A stretch of 64,000 nucleotides of DNA from Methylocaldum sp. 14B (GCF_002005105.1 NZ_MSCV01000004.1:62001-126000); one strand, 5' to 3'; counted from the first letter of the stretch, positions 1 through 8,859 are shown. The notes: generated from the sequence alone by a model not told the origin. Program-made: numbers and translations.

Positions 1-800
1 TCACCCACTACATCGGCATTCAGACCGATGTGACCGAGCGCCGGCGGGCGGAAGAGGAACGGCACGAACTCGAAATCGCCAAGCACATTCAGCTCTCGCT
101 GCTGCCGAAAAGACCGCTGCGGCTTCCGATGGCCGAGATCGCCGGGGTCTGCGTCCCGGCGAGCCACGTCGGCGGCGATTATTTCGATTACTTCCATTAC
201 GATGGAAATGCCGATATCGTCGTGGCCGACGTATCGGGCCATAGCGTCGGTGCCGCTCTCATCATGACCGAAATGCGCAGCACCTTGAAAGCCGAGACCC
301 GAAGGACGCCGGACAATCCGGCTCCGCAGAGCGCCGCCGAGGTGTTGCGGGCACTCAACCATCTCCTTTACGAGGATTTGAGTGCGGCCGAGCTTTTCAT
401 CACGATGTTCTATCTGAAATACGATCTCGGAGAACGCCTGCTGCGCTATGCCAACGCCGGACACAACCGCGCCTTGTTGCGGAGGCAGCGGGATTGGACC
501 GTTAGCGAACTGGACGCGGAAGGACTGATCCTCGGCGTCAAGCGGGACGTGTTTTTCGAGGAAAAAAGCCTCATTCTGGAGGCGGGCGACCGATTGCTGC
601 TCTACACCGACGGCGTGATCGAGGCGCAGAACGAACAGGGAGAATTCTTCGGCATTTCGCGATTGTGCAACATCTTCGCCGCCGACCGCTCGGAATCGCC
701 GGAAGCGACCATTCGAAAACTGATGAGCGAGCTGCGGACCTTCAGCGGGGAGAACGAGTTCGCGGACGACATCACCATGGTGAATTTACAGGTTCGCTGA
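1..800 (+). CDS. PAS-linked PP2C/SpoIIE-type serine phosphatase, 5' end outside window
   Basis: The open frame enters from the left edge (first full codon at base 3), so the N-terminus is missing. The first visible residues, THYIGIQTDVTERR, are the usual end of a PAS/PAC module, followed by a short helix and a PP2C-type (SpoIIE/RsbU) phosphatase domain. Metal-binding acidic motifs are present in order: GGDYFD, VADVSGHS, LLYTDGV and ADDIT. Proteins of this kind dephosphorylate anti-sigma-factor antagonists or other phosphoserine partners in response to a sensory domain; here a PAS domain and probably a receiver or kinase module lie upstream. No anti-sigma or antagonist gene is visible nearby, so the partner is unknown. 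The catalytic domain looks intact. Confidence 0.85.
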   Translation, partial: THYIGIQTDVTERRRAEEERHELEIAKHIQLSLLPKRPLRLPMAEIAGVCVPASHVGGDYFDYFHYDGNADIVVADVSGHSVGAALIMTEMRSTLKAETRRTPDNPAPQSAAEVLRALNHLLYEDLSAAELFITMFYLKYDLGERLLRYANAGHNRALLRRQRDWTVSELDAEGLILGVKRDVFFEEKSLILEAGDRLLLYTDGVIEAQNEQGEFFGISRLCNIFAADRSESPEATIRKLMSELRTFSGENEFADDITMVNLQVR

Positions 801-984
801 GCGGGCAAACTTCGCTTGGTGCGTCCGGTTCGCCCGGCTCCAAGGGATGCTGGCCTTTTCGTTGTAGCGATGTGGCTCTCGTAGGTCGCGATCAGGCGGA
901 GCCGTTCCCCGACAGGCGCGTTATGCTCGGCGCGCGGATTTGTTCAGAGCTTTCTTAACTTAGCCTTACCTTGGTTGATTTCTT

Positions 985-1350
985 ATGCGCATGGTATTAA
1001 AACGCCCGATTACTGTCGTCTTTTTCGCCCTGATCTTGGCAAGCTGCGCGGAATCCGAGACGAAAACGTCTATGCAGACGGCATCCCGCCCCTCGGATTA
1101 CGCCCGCGGCAAGTATGTGTATAGCGCCTTCTGTGCCGAGTGCCATGATTCCGGCCGAGACGGGGCCCCCATGCTGGACGATTCCGAAGCCTGGGAATCG
1201 CGGACCCTGGAATTGCCGTCGCTGCTGACGGATCATGCGACCAAAGGTTTTTTGGGCATGCCGGAAAAAGGCGCCCATTCCGATTTAAGCGACGACGCCG
1301 TTCGAGATGCGGTCCATTACATGATCAGGCAGATTGCGAGCGGCGATTAG
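985..1350 (+). CDS. Small class I c-type cytochrome, predicted lipoprotein
   Basis: A 121-residue protein with an N-terminal hydrophobic segment ending in the lipobox LASC (Cys21), so it is probably a lipid-anchored periplasmic protein. One haem-binding CxxCH motif is present (CAECH, Cys50, Cys53, His54), and Met92 in LGMPEKG is the likely sixth ligand. Size and the C-terminal helix match the cytochrome c5-like family, which passes electrons between periplasmic partners. It stands alone between a phosphatase gene and a histidine kinase gene, with about 180 bp of empty DNA upstream and 205 bp downstream, and no oxidase gene nearby, so its partner cannot be inferred. A second ATG two codons downstream is an equally possible start. 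Confidence 0.85.
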   Translation: MRMVLKRPITVVFFALILASCAESETKTSMQTASRPSDYARGKYVYSAFCAECHDSGRDGAPMLDDSEAWESRTLELPSLLTDHATKGFLGMPEKGAHSDLSDDAVRDAVHYMIRQIASGD

Positions 1351-1555
1351 CTGCCGAATGGGTGGCGCAATGCCGACCTCGCCGCCGGGATTTTCGGGAA
1401 CGGTGCAATTACTTCGGTCAGAAGGGGGCAAATCGGCCCGAGTGATGAAACTTCTACTTTAACTTTGGGGTCTTATCGAGGTTCGTCAATTTAGGTAACT
1501 CTACTTACCGGCAAGGAGTGCTTTCAACAGGGAGCGCACTCAAATCAAACGGTTT

Positions 1556-3112
1556 TTGTTGAACAGCTACGTCATAGCGGTACTCGGCACCTTGGCCGTA
1601 TCGCTCATTCTGGCGTTTTTCAATCCGGTTTTCGCCGGATCTCCGCCGCTGCTGCTGTTTTTGGTTGCGGTACTGCCGGCGGCTTGGCGCGGGGGGCTCG
1701 GTCCGGGGCTTCTTGCCACTGCCCTGAGTACTTTTGTCGGCATGTACTTCTTGGTCGAGCCCAGTTATTCGCTGGATATCGCTGAAACCGCCGAAAGACT
1801 GCGTTTGCTCCTGCTGTTCAGCGTCGGAATGCTGCTCAGCCTGGTGCTCGATCGCTTGAAAAAATCGGAGGCCCGGGCGCGCGAAGCGGTGATCGATCGC
1901 GAGAAGGAGCTGAAGAGAGAAATCGTCGACCATTGGGAGACCGAGCAAAAGCTGAAGGATGGCGAAACCTTTGCCCGCAAGGTGCTGATGTCTTCCCTGA
2001 ACGGTCTTTACATCTACGACATAAAGACCGGTACCGATACCTTCATCAACGCCCAGTATACGAGGCTCACCGGCTATACGCTCGATGATCTCAAGGCCCT
2101 GCCCGGGCCGGCGTTTTTCGCCTTGTTTCACCCGGACGACCAGGCGCGAGTCGTCGCCCATCTGGAGAATCTTACGCGCATCGCGGATGGCGACGTTTCG
2201 GAAATCGAATACCGCTTCAAGACCGCGGACGGCCGTTGGATATGGTGCTTGTCGCGCGATGCGGTTTTTTCGCGGGATGCCGATGGGACGGTCCGCCAAT
2301 GTATCGGGGCCTTCCTGGACATCACGGAGCGCAAGCAAGCGGAAGAAGCGCTGCGCGAGTCGGACCGCCGCAAGGACGAATTTCTGGCCATGTTGGGGCA
2401 CGAGCTCCGGAATCCCTTGGCGCCGATTCGAAACGCCGTAAAGGTGATGAAGAAGGTCGGTCTGCCCCATCCCAAGCTAGCCTGGGCGAGCGACGTCATC
2501 GACCGGCAAGTCAACCAACTGGCGCACTTGGTGGACGATCTTCTCGATGTTTCCCGCATCGTCCAGGGCAAAATCACCTTGCATAAGACTACGGTCGAAG
2601 TGGATAAAGTGATCGAGCTGGCGCTCGAAACCGCCCGCCCGCTGATCGAGGCCCGCCATCACGAACTCAAGCTCACGCTGCCCGAGGCCCCTCTGCGGCT
2701 GGACGGGGATGCCATACGCCTGGCGCAAGTCGTGGGCAATCTGCTCAACAACGCCGCGAAGTATACGCCGGATGGCGGGACGATCTGGGTGACGGCCGCT
2801 CGGAAAAACGGCGAAGCGATTATTTCGGTGCGCGACACCGGCGAAGGTATTCCGAAAAACTTGTTGCCCAAGCTCTTCAAGCTTTTCACGCAAGCCGAAC
2901 GCACCTTGGACCGCGCGCAAGGAGGCCTGGGGCTGGGCCTGACCATCGTGCAGAAAATCGTCGAATTGCATGGCGGCTGGGTCGAAGCCAAAAGCGAAGG
3001 TCCCGGCAGGGGAAGCGAATTTATCGTATATCTACCGGCTTTAGCGCCGGCTCTCGAGACCGATTCGCTGTTTAGGGAAGCCGTGAACAAATCCGAAAGC
3101 CTTTCGGGTTGA
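1556..3112 (+). CDS. Membrane PAS histidine kinase with DUF4118 (KdpD-like) sensor
   Basis: A 518-residue sensor kinase. Residues 1-105 carry four hydrophobic segments typical of the DUF4118/KdpD transmembrane module. A PAS fold follows (about 140-255, ending FLDITERK), then a HisKA domain with phospho-acceptor His282 in GHELRNPLAPI, and a HATPase_c domain with the N box (NLLNNAAKYT) and G boxes (DTGEGI, GLGLGL). No receiver domain is attached and no response regulator gene adjoins. The start chosen is a TTG because no ATG or GTG lies between the upstream in-frame stop near 1496 and the first membrane helix; this is the weakest part of the call. Its kinase core closely resembles those of the proteins beginning at 29520 and 52309, so the three appear to be paralogues. 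Confidence 0.85.
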   Translation: MLNSYVIAVLGTLAVSLILAFFNPVFAGSPPLLLFLVAVLPAAWRGGLGPGLLATALSTFVGMYFLVEPSYSLDIAETAERLRLLLLFSVGMLLSLVLDRLKKSEARAREAVIDREKELKREIVDHWETEQKLKDGETFARKVLMSSLNGLYIYDIKTGTDTFINAQYTRLTGYTLDDLKALPGPAFFALFHPDDQARVVAHLENLTRIADGDVSEIEYRFKTADGRWIWCLSRDAVFSRDADGTVRQCIGAFLDITERKQAEEALRESDRRKDEFLAMLGHELRNPLAPIRNAVKVMKKVGLPHPKLAWASDVIDRQVNQLAHLVDDLLDVSRIVQGKITLHKTTVEVDKVIELALETARPLIEARHHELKLTLPEAPLRLDGDAIRLAQVVGNLLNNAAKYTPDGGTIWVTAARKNGEAIISVRDTGEGIPKNLLPKLFKLFTQAERTLDRAQGGLGLGLTIVQKIVELHGGWVEAKSEGPGRGSEFIVYLPALAPALETDSLFREAVNKSESLSG

Positions 3113-3195
3113 CTGTCACGGCGGGCCGGCAAGTACGGCGACAACTTTGTCCAGCCTCGGATGCCTATAAGTAAAGTCCATTCGGGAGCAGGAGC

Positions 3196-3585
3196 ATGAT
3201 TCGACTCGTATTCGAAAGCAGTGACCCGGGATACGCCATAACGCTTGGCCCAGCGCCTTTATTCCGGGTCGGTGGTAATTTCATCCGGCAAGGACCGGAA
3301 AAATCCGTCGTGGCGAGATACCGGAACCATTTCTGGGAAGTTCAGGAGCGGCACTTCACGCGCTACGATTGTCTGGATAGCGCATCGATCCATTTCGAGG
3401 ATATTGCCGGCGATCCGTCGGAATCGTTCGGGCCGTTTGTTCGCTTTTGGGTCGCCGACGGGGCGCTTTATGCGGAAAGAAATCTCTTCGCCAAATTCGT
3501 GGAAGAATCCCAGCTCTGGCATTGTTATCCGACCGACACCTATTGGCCGATCATGGTGATTACCCAGGCCGACCGGGCCGATTAG
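3196..3585 (+). CDS. Hypothetical protein, 129 residues
   Basis: I do not recognise the family. The ATG follows a purine-rich GGGAGCAGGAG sequence and the frame has codon use like its neighbours. The product is soluble, with no signal peptide or membrane segment, and is rich in aromatic residues (for example NHFWEVQERHFTRY and HCYPTDTYW). The composition suggests a small compact beta-rich domain, but nothing points to an activity. It sits 83 bp after a histidine kinase gene on the same strand and could be co-transcribed with it, which is the only contextual hint. The downstream sugar transporter genes begin 128 bp later with their own ribosome site. Confidence 0.6.
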   Translation: MIRLVFESSDPGYAITLGPAPLFRVGGNFIRQGPEKSVVARYRNHFWEVQERHFTRYDCLDSASIHFEDIAGDPSESFGPFVRFWVADGALYAERNLFAKFVEESQLWHCYPTDTYWPIMVITQADRAD

Positions 3586-3713
3586 TTTTTCTCCGGGCAA
3601 AAACTTCACATTCAGGCGGCGGTCGTAAATTTATCGGCTGTCGGAATTCTTGTGTCAGAGAGCTATGTGGGTGCTGGCCATGTTGCAACTCGCAAGGGAG
3701 GTGGGTCGAGTCG

Positions 3714-5000
3714 ATGAGCCGCATCATGCCTTTACGAGCGACTCTTGTATTCATCGCGGCATTTCTCTTCGGCTGCGGGCGGCCGGATTCCGATTCGATC
3801 CGTCTGACCGGCTGGATCGCATCGCCGATCGAAGAAAATCTGACGCGGACGTTCATCGACACTTTCGAGCAACGGCATCCCGGCCTTCCGGTCCGGTACG
3901 AGCCGATCACGGCCAATTACATGGACAAGCTGCTGCTCATGCTAGCCACCGGGACCGCGCCGGATGTGGTGATGATCGAGGCTTTCTGGATTCCGCTGCT
4001 GGTCGAGTATGACGTTTTGCTGCCGCTCGACGGTTTCCTTGTCCGTGACCCCGGCTTTTTTCCGGACGACTTCGAGCCGATGCTGCTCGATGCGTTTCGT
4101 TCCAACGGCGCGTTGTACGGATTGCCCAAGGATTATTCGACCCTGGCGCTTTATTTCAACCCGGCGATGTTCGACGAAGCCGGGCTCGCGGAACCTCCGA
4201 GGACTTGGGAAGAATTCGCCGAGTACGCCCGGCGGCTCACCCGCGATACCGACGGCGACGGCAGCGTCGACCAGTACGGATACAGCCATGCCGAGGACCT
4301 CGAATATTCGCTGCCCTTCGTCTGGCAGAACCGGGGCGAATATCTCGACGCGCAAGGCCGCGCCGCTTTCGGCGAACCCGCCTTCGCGGAAGCGCTGGGT
4401 TTCCTTCAGCGGATGAAGACCGACGGCATCGCCGTCATGCCTTCCGATGTCGGAGCGGCCTGGAACATGGACGCTTTCGGCCGCCGCCGCGTCGCCATGG
4501 CGATCTCGGGACTCTGGGCGGCGAATTTCCTGAACGAGACCCATGCAGGCACCCCATATCGGACGGCTTTGCTGCCCGCCGGAAAGAAGGCGGCTTCGGT
4601 CGCGTTCGTGGCCGGTTATGCCGTCCCCAAGCGGACCCGAAACCCGGATCGAGCATGGCAGCTGCTTCGTTATCTCACCGGCCGCGAAGGCGGGCGCATC
4701 TGGGTCAAATCCGATGTCGGCCTGCCGGCCCGGCGCTCGATTGCGCTGGAATCGAAGATCGAGCGCGATCCCTTGAAGCGGGTTTTTCTGCAAAGCCTAG
4801 ACCATGCGAGGATCTGGCAATTCCGGGTGAATCAGCGAGTCCTGGACGAAACTCAGAGCGCGCTGCAAGCCATCTTTCTCACCGGCGCAGCCGTTCAACC
4901 GACGCTGGACGATTTGAAGCGCCGGGTGGAACGGGGAGGGCGGTTTCACGCCGATGTCCGAGGCCATGAGGCGCAAAACCGGTCCGGGCCGCCCCGCTGA
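3714..5000 (+). CDS. ABC sugar transporter, extracellular solute-binding lipoprotein
   Basis: A 428-residue binding protein of the family 1 (maltose-type) solute-binding class. The start chosen, MSRIMPLRAT, follows AAGGGAGG at 3694-3701; the open frame runs further upstream but those codons lack a signal sequence. A hydrophobic segment ends in the lipobox FLFGC (Cys21), so the mature protein should be lipid-anchored in the periplasm. Typical family features follow, such as GTAPDVVMIEAFW, YGLPKDYSTLALYFN, and a final helix-rich lobe with AWQLLRYLTG. It delivers a sugar or oligosaccharide to the two permeases encoded directly downstream, the first of which overlaps its 3' end by 47 bp. The ligand cannot be read from sequence; no glycosidase or sugar kinase gene is adjacent. 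Confidence 0.85.
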   Translation: MSRIMPLRATLVFIAAFLFGCGRPDSDSIRLTGWIASPIEENLTRTFIDTFEQRHPGLPVRYEPITANYMDKLLLMLATGTAPDVVMIEAFWIPLLVEYDVLLPLDGFLVRDPGFFPDDFEPMLLDAFRSNGALYGLPKDYSTLALYFNPAMFDEAGLAEPPRTWEEFAEYARRLTRDTDGDGSVDQYGYSHAEDLEYSLPFVWQNRGEYLDAQGRAAFGEPAFAEALGFLQRMKTDGIAVMPSDVGAAWNMDAFGRRRVAMAISGLWAANFLNETHAGTPYRTALLPAGKKAASVAFVAGYAVPKRTRNPDRAWQLLRYLTGREGGRIWVKSDVGLPARRSIALESKIERDPLKRVFLQSLDHARIWQFRVNQRVLDETQSALQAIFLTGAAVQPTLDDLKRRVERGGRFHADVRGHEAQNRSGPPR

Positions 5001-5871
5001 CATGCCCGAGCGGCATCGCGAGGCTTGGGCCGCATTTTTCTTTCTGTCGCCGGGACTCGTCGTTCTTTCGCTGTTCGTGTTCGGCCCCCTGATTTTCATC
5101 TTCGTCGTCGCATTTTTCGACTGGAATCTTTTTCGGCCCGAACAGCATTTCCTCGGTGTCGCGAATTTCGTCGAATTGACGGGCGACGAGCTGTTTTTCG
5201 CCGCTCTGCGCAACACCACGGTCTATGTTCTGGGCGTGGTGCCGGCCCAGACTCTCTTGGCCTTGTTGCTGGCGCTCGCCGTCAACCAGAACATTCCGGC
5301 CCGTGGATTTTTTCGCGCGGCGTTTTACATCCCGGCCATCACTTCCTCGGTAGTGACGTCCATCATCTTTCTGTGGATCTACTCGAAGCCGGGTTTGCTC
5401 AATTACGTCCTGTCGCAGTTCGGAATCGTCGGGCCGGACTGGATCGGATCGCCCAAATATGCGCTCGGCGCAATCATGGCGCTCAACGTATGGTCGACCT
5501 CGGGGTATTTCATGGTGGCGTTTCTGGCCGGGCTACAGAGTATCCCGGCTTCGCTCTATGAAGCCGCCCGGATCGACGGCGCGAGTCCCTGGGCGCGCTT
5601 CCGGCACATCACGGTGCCGGGCCTCAAGCCCACGCTGTTTTTCGTGGTGACCCTCGGGATCATCGGCAGCTTTCAGGTGTTCGATCAAATCTACATGATG
5701 AGCGCGGGCGGGCCGGTCAACGCCACCACCACGCTCAGCTATTTCATTTATAACAGCGCGTTTCGGTATTTCCGTTTCGGCTATGCGGCGGCGGCGGCCG
5801 TGATACTGTTCGCGATCATTCTGTTCGTCACCCGCGTACAGCGGAAGATCGTCCGTCCGGAAGCGCCGTGA
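4954..5871 (+). CDS. ABC sugar transporter permease, MalF/UgpA type
   Basis: A 305-residue inner-membrane permease with about six hydrophobic helices and the cytoplasmic EAA loop (EAARIDGASPWARFRHI) that docks the ATPase. It forms the transmembrane channel with the permease encoded next. The start at 4954 is preceded by GGGGAGGG (4933-4940) and overlaps the binding-protein gene by 47 bp. An alternative ATG at 5002, one base after that gene's stop, would begin MPERHREAW, remove the overlap and drop 16 unconserved residues; it lacks a clear ribosome site. The operon is tight and all in one direction. No ATPase gene of the UgpC/MalK type is present in the window, so the complex probably shares an ATPase encoded elsewhere. 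Confidence 0.88.
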   Translation: MSEAMRRKTGPGRPADMPERHREAWAAFFFLSPGLVVLSLFVFGPLIFIFVVAFFDWNLFRPEQHFLGVANFVELTGDELFFAALRNTTVYVLGVVPAQTLLALLLALAVNQNIPARGFFRAAFYIPAITSSVVTSIIFLWIYSKPGLLNYVLSQFGIVGPDWIGSPKYALGAIMALNVWSTSGYFMVAFLAGLQSIPASLYEAARIDGASPWARFRHITVPGLKPTLFFVVTLGIIGSFQVFDQIYMMSAGGPVNATTTLSYFIYNSAFRYFRFGYAAAAAVILFAIILFVTRVQRKIVRPEAP

Positions 5872-6707
5872 ACAGATCTCGGACCATTCGAAACGCAATC
5901 CGGAGGTCGGCCGTCCTTGCGCTCTTGCTTGCGGCCACCGGCATTTTCACGCTCCCCTTTATTTGGTCCCTGTCCATCTCGTTTCAACCGCCGGGAGATG
6001 TTTTCAGTTGGCCGATCGAGCTCATTCCTGACGAGTTCACCTTGCAGAATTATCGGCGGCTCTGGACCGAAATTCCGTTCGCCCGGTGGCTGCTCAACAG
6101 CGGCGGCGTCGCGCTGGCGGTGACGCTGGCGAACCTTTTCTTCGACGCCCTCGCGGGCTACGCCTTCGCCCGTTTGAGCTTTCCGGGGCGGAACGTCCTA
6201 TTCGCCCTGTTGCTGGCGACGCTGATGGTGCCCGCTCATGTAACCCTGGTGCCCAAATTCATGCTCTTGAATGCCCTGGGTCTGGTCAATACCTATACCG
6301 CGCTGGTCGCGCCGGCCATGGTTCAGGTGGTCGGCATTTTCCTGATGAAGCAGTTTTTCGAGTCCATTCCGCGGCAGTTGGAAGAGGCGGCCCGCATCGA
6401 CGGCTGCAACCGATTCCAAGTGTTTTGGCGGGTGGTACTGCCGGCGTCCCGGCCCGCGCTGGCGGCGCTGGGCATCTATACCTTCCAGAGCAATTGGAAC
6501 GAATTCCTGTGGCCGCTGGTCGTGACCACCACCAGCGACCGGTTCACCCTCCCGGTCGGCCTCGCCATGTTCCGCTACGAATTCAGGGTCGAATGGACCA
6601 TGCTGATGGCGGGCGCCGTGCTCATCGCCTTTCCGACACTGCTGATATTCCTGGTCTTCCAGCGCCTTTTCATTCAGGGCATCGCCACGAGTGGATTGAA
6701 AGGGTGA
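5868..6707 (+). CDS. ABC sugar transporter permease, MalG/UgpE type
   Basis: A 279-residue permease, second half of the heterodimeric sugar channel. It starts with GTG in a GTGA overlap with the stop codon of the preceding permease, a sign of translational coupling. Six hydrophobic segments are visible, and the EAA motif reads EEAARIDGCNRFQVFWRVVL around residues 169-190. It is the last gene of the importer operon; the next features downstream are a repeat element and then an unrelated prenyltransferase gene. Family placement among carbohydrate-uptake (CUT1) permeases is secure; the transported sugar is not known. Confidence 0.9.
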   Translation: MNRSRTIRNAIRRSAVLALLLAATGIFTLPFIWSLSISFQPPGDVFSWPIELIPDEFTLQNYRRLWTEIPFARWLLNSGGVALAVTLANLFFDALAGYAFARLSFPGRNVLFALLLATLMVPAHVTLVPKFMLLNALGLVNTYTALVAPAMVQVVGIFLMKQFFESIPRQLEEAARIDGCNRFQVFWRVVLPASRPALAALGIYTFQSNWNEFLWPLVVTTTSDRFTLPVGLAMFRYEFRVEWTMLMAGAVLIAFPTLLIFLVFQRLFIQGIATSGLKG

Positions 6708-6710
6708 ACA

Positions 6711-6868
6711 CTAGAGCGTTTTCTGGTTTGGCGTAGCGCCCCGAAGGTGCAGTAGGTCGGCAATCCGTTGCCGACACATTGGGGCGGTGAGGGGCTTTGT
6801 CGGCAAAGGATTGCCGACCTACCAAGTTCCCGATTCTCACCGCTAAACTGCGGTGAAAAACGCGCTAG
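6711..6868. repeat. MITE-like copy of repeat family A
   Basis: The core is a pair of palindromic arms: GTAGGTCGGCAATCC begins at 6752 and its inverted counterpart ends at 6822. Outside the core the outer ends also mirror each other, CTAGAGCGTTTT at the left and the complement of CTAGCGCGTTTT at the right, which look like terminal inverted repeats. The right-hand tail (CCGCTAAACTGCGGTGAAAAA) recurs beside the copy near 42.6 kb with few changes. No protein is encoded. It immediately follows the last permease gene, where it could act as a transcript 3' end. Confidence 0.7.
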
Positions 6869-7247
6869 AGATTCGGATGCGCGGTAGGCGGGCAGGCGAA
6901 CAAATCGATCCGCATGTCATCGGAATCTGGAATGCCGAGACCCGGAAAGACGGTCCTCCGACTTTTACCGTGCAATAACCCCAACAGGGTGTTGGTCGAG
7001 GCCAACACATTAACAATCCTTGATTTTTAATGAGATACGGCATTTTTCCGGAAATGCCGTTCGGCTGGGCAAACGGTGCCGGTTTCTTTCCAGAGCCGTA
7101 TATGTCAGATAAATAACTGAAAAATAGAACAATATTCGTGCTGGCATGATTCCTCCCTTGTATTCGGCACCGGGCTCGCGGTCACGCGGATCACATCGAG
7201 CCCAACACGCCAGGCGTTTCGAAAAATGAAAATACTCGGGAGGATTT
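6869..7247. other. Gene-free stretch upstream of the prenyltransferase gene
   Basis: About 380 bp without a supportable gene. It becomes AT-rich between about 7010 and 7140, as expected of a promoter region for the gene at 7248, but I could not pick out a convincing pair of promoter boxes. The GGGAGGATTT just before 7248 is a good ribosome-binding site. Confidence 0.4.
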
Positions 7248-8174
7248 ATGTCGATTTACCAAGTCTCCAAATTTGCCGAGAACCCGGAGCCGTTGTTCAG
7301 CTTCCGAAGGTTTCTTGAAAATACCGCCAATCTCGGCCTCGTTCTGCCGTTCGGCGCGGCCAGCGTCACGTCGGTGGTGTCCCTGGCCCATACCGGCGAG
7401 ATTTCGCTGCCTCTCGTCTCGTCCGCATTTCTCTGTGTGTATTCCAGTTATTTGATCGATCATCTCGCCGATGTCGGCAGGCTGGATGGAGACCTGGAGT
7501 CGACGCGCACCAAGACCCTTTCGAGAAAATCGCTGTTTACCGCCTTCGGCTTGGCCGCATTCGTAGCCGCCGCGGGCATAGCCTTGGTTTTCTCCGGCCT
7601 GGAGGCGTTTTTATTGCTCCTCTGCTTTCCTTTGGCGGTGGCTCTGTACGGAACCTCACTGTTCGGGACACTGGCCGGCGAACTTCCACCCTATCGGCGA
7701 CTGAAAGACATTCCAGGCATCAAGGCCTTTTACACGGCATTCTTCTGGGGCTTTTTGATGCTCTATGCTTCCCGCTTCGTCGATGCTCAGGATTTGCGCC
7801 AAACCGTGTTTTTCTTCGTTTACATGATGCTTTCCGACTTCGTGAATACCGTCTTTTGCGACTTCAAAGATCTGGCGCGTGATCGGGTGGAAGGCGTCAA
7901 GACCCTGCCCCTGCTGCTGGGCGTGGCGAGGACGAGCAAGCTTATTCAAGCGGTGAACGGCATTGCGCTCATGGTATTGGCAGTGTCCGTCCATCTGCAG
8001 TGGATTCCGGCCTGGATGTTGGCATTGGCGCCGGTTCACCTCTATGTCCGGGCAATCGTCGATCATGGCCAAAAGCTGGTAGCCGCCGACGGCAATCCCG
8101 GCGATGCGGCGATGGATGCCGAATTCCTCCTGTGGCTGCCCCTGGTCTTGGGCGGATTGGCCCTAGGCCTGTGA
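7248..8174 (+). CDS. UbiA-superfamily membrane prenyltransferase
   Basis: A 308-residue polytopic membrane protein with about eight hydrophobic helices. The second aspartate-rich motif of UbiA enzymes is clear: D205, D208 and D212 in DFKDLARD, followed by RVEGVKTLP, the family's usual DRxxGxxTLP-like sequence. The first motif is atypical, with acidic residues D71, D75, D80 and D82 in LIDHLADVGRLDGD instead of the common NDxxDxxxD. UbiA enzymes bind an isoprenyl diphosphate through magnesium held by these aspartates and transfer the chain to an acceptor, or in some relatives cyclise or hydrolyse it. A GGAGG ribosome site precedes the ATG. The next gene, 34 bp downstream, encodes a Pyr4-like terpene cyclase, so the pair probably makes a cyclised prenylated product. 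The acceptor is unknown. Confidence 0.82.
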   Translation: MSIYQVSKFAENPEPLFSFRRFLENTANLGLVLPFGAASVTSVVSLAHTGEISLPLVSSAFLCVYSSYLIDHLADVGRLDGDLESTRTKTLSRKSLFTAFGLAAFVAAAGIALVFSGLEAFLLLLCFPLAVALYGTSLFGTLAGELPPYRRLKDIPGIKAFYTAFFWGFLMLYASRFVDAQDLRQTVFFFVYMMLSDFVNTVFCDFKDLARDRVEGVKTLPLLLGVARTSKLIQAVNGIALMVLAVSVHLQWIPAWMLALAPVHLYVRAIVDHGQKLVAADGNPGDAAMDAEFLLWLPLVLGGLALGL

Positions 8175-8208
8175 ACGACGGCTCCGACACTTCCAAAGGT
8201 ACCCAGCC

Positions 8209-8859
8209 ATGACGCCACAACAAGAACTCACTTTCCAGATTTCAGCCACGGCATCGATGACCCTATGGATTGCCGCCTATATCCTCATCATCCGCCGCGG
8301 CTTCAAGGATCGAACGTATGGCATGCCGTTCGCGCCGATGTGCGTGAACGTCTCCTACGAATTCATTTTCGGCTTCGTTTATCCGGATATCCCGCCGGTG
8401 AATTACGCGAATATCGCTTGGTTTTTCATCGATCTGGCCATCGTCTATCAATATCTGCGGTTCGGGCGGGAAGAATTTCCTGCTGTGTTTCCAAAGCATT
8501 CGTTTGTCCCGGCTTTCGCCCTGGGGCTGGTGACGGCGTTTTTCGGGGTTATCGCCATTACCCTGGAATTCAAGGACTTTCATGGGAACTACACGGGATG
8601 GGGAGATCAGCTGCTGATTTCCATAACCTACCTGTATCTGTTGGCCCGCCGCGGAAGCACGCGCGGCCAATCGGTCTATATCGTCCTGACGCGGATGTTC
8701 GGTTCGATTGTTCTGATTCCCGCGCAGTATGTCCAAACCCCCGAGTCGATTCTCCTGCCGTTTTTGTATGCGGGATTCATCGTGTTCGACGCGATATACC
8801 TTTTCTTGTTGGTTAGGCAGTGCCGTTCGGAGGGGATTAATCCCTGGGCGCGGGTTTAA
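8209..8859 (+). CDS. Pyr4/PaxB-type transmembrane terpene cyclase
   Basis: A 216-residue protein made almost wholly of seven hydrophobic helices. The stretch RRGFKDRTYGMP followed by NVSYEFIFGFVYP matches the signature of fungal meroterpenoid cyclases (Pyr4, PaxB) and their bacterial relatives. Glu51 in this motif and Asp194 in FDAIYLFLL lie where Pyr4 has its two essential acidic residues, in the second and last helices. Such cyclases protonate an epoxide or alkene of a membrane-held prenylated substrate and fold the chain into rings. The gene lies 34 bp after the UbiA-type gene, and the enzymes are likely to act in sequence. No epoxidase or polyprenyl diphosphate synthase gene is in the window. 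Identification rests on remembered family motifs, not an alignment. Confidence 0.75.
   Translation: MTPQQELTFQISATASMTLWIAAYILIIRRGFKDRTYGMPFAPMCVNVSYEFIFGFVYPDIPPVNYANIAWFFIDLAIVYQYLRFGREEFPAVFPKHSFVPAFALGLVTAFFGVIAITLEFKDFHGNYTGWGDQLLISITYLYLLARRGSTRGQSVYIVLTRMFGSIVLIPAQYVQTPESILLPFLYAGFIVFDAIYLFLLVRQCRSEGINPWARV

Noticed and set aside
7141-7165. Sigma54 promoter before the prenyltransferase gene
   Set aside because: A TGGCA is present but the GC element at the required spacing is CC, so the match to the -24/-12 consensus fails.
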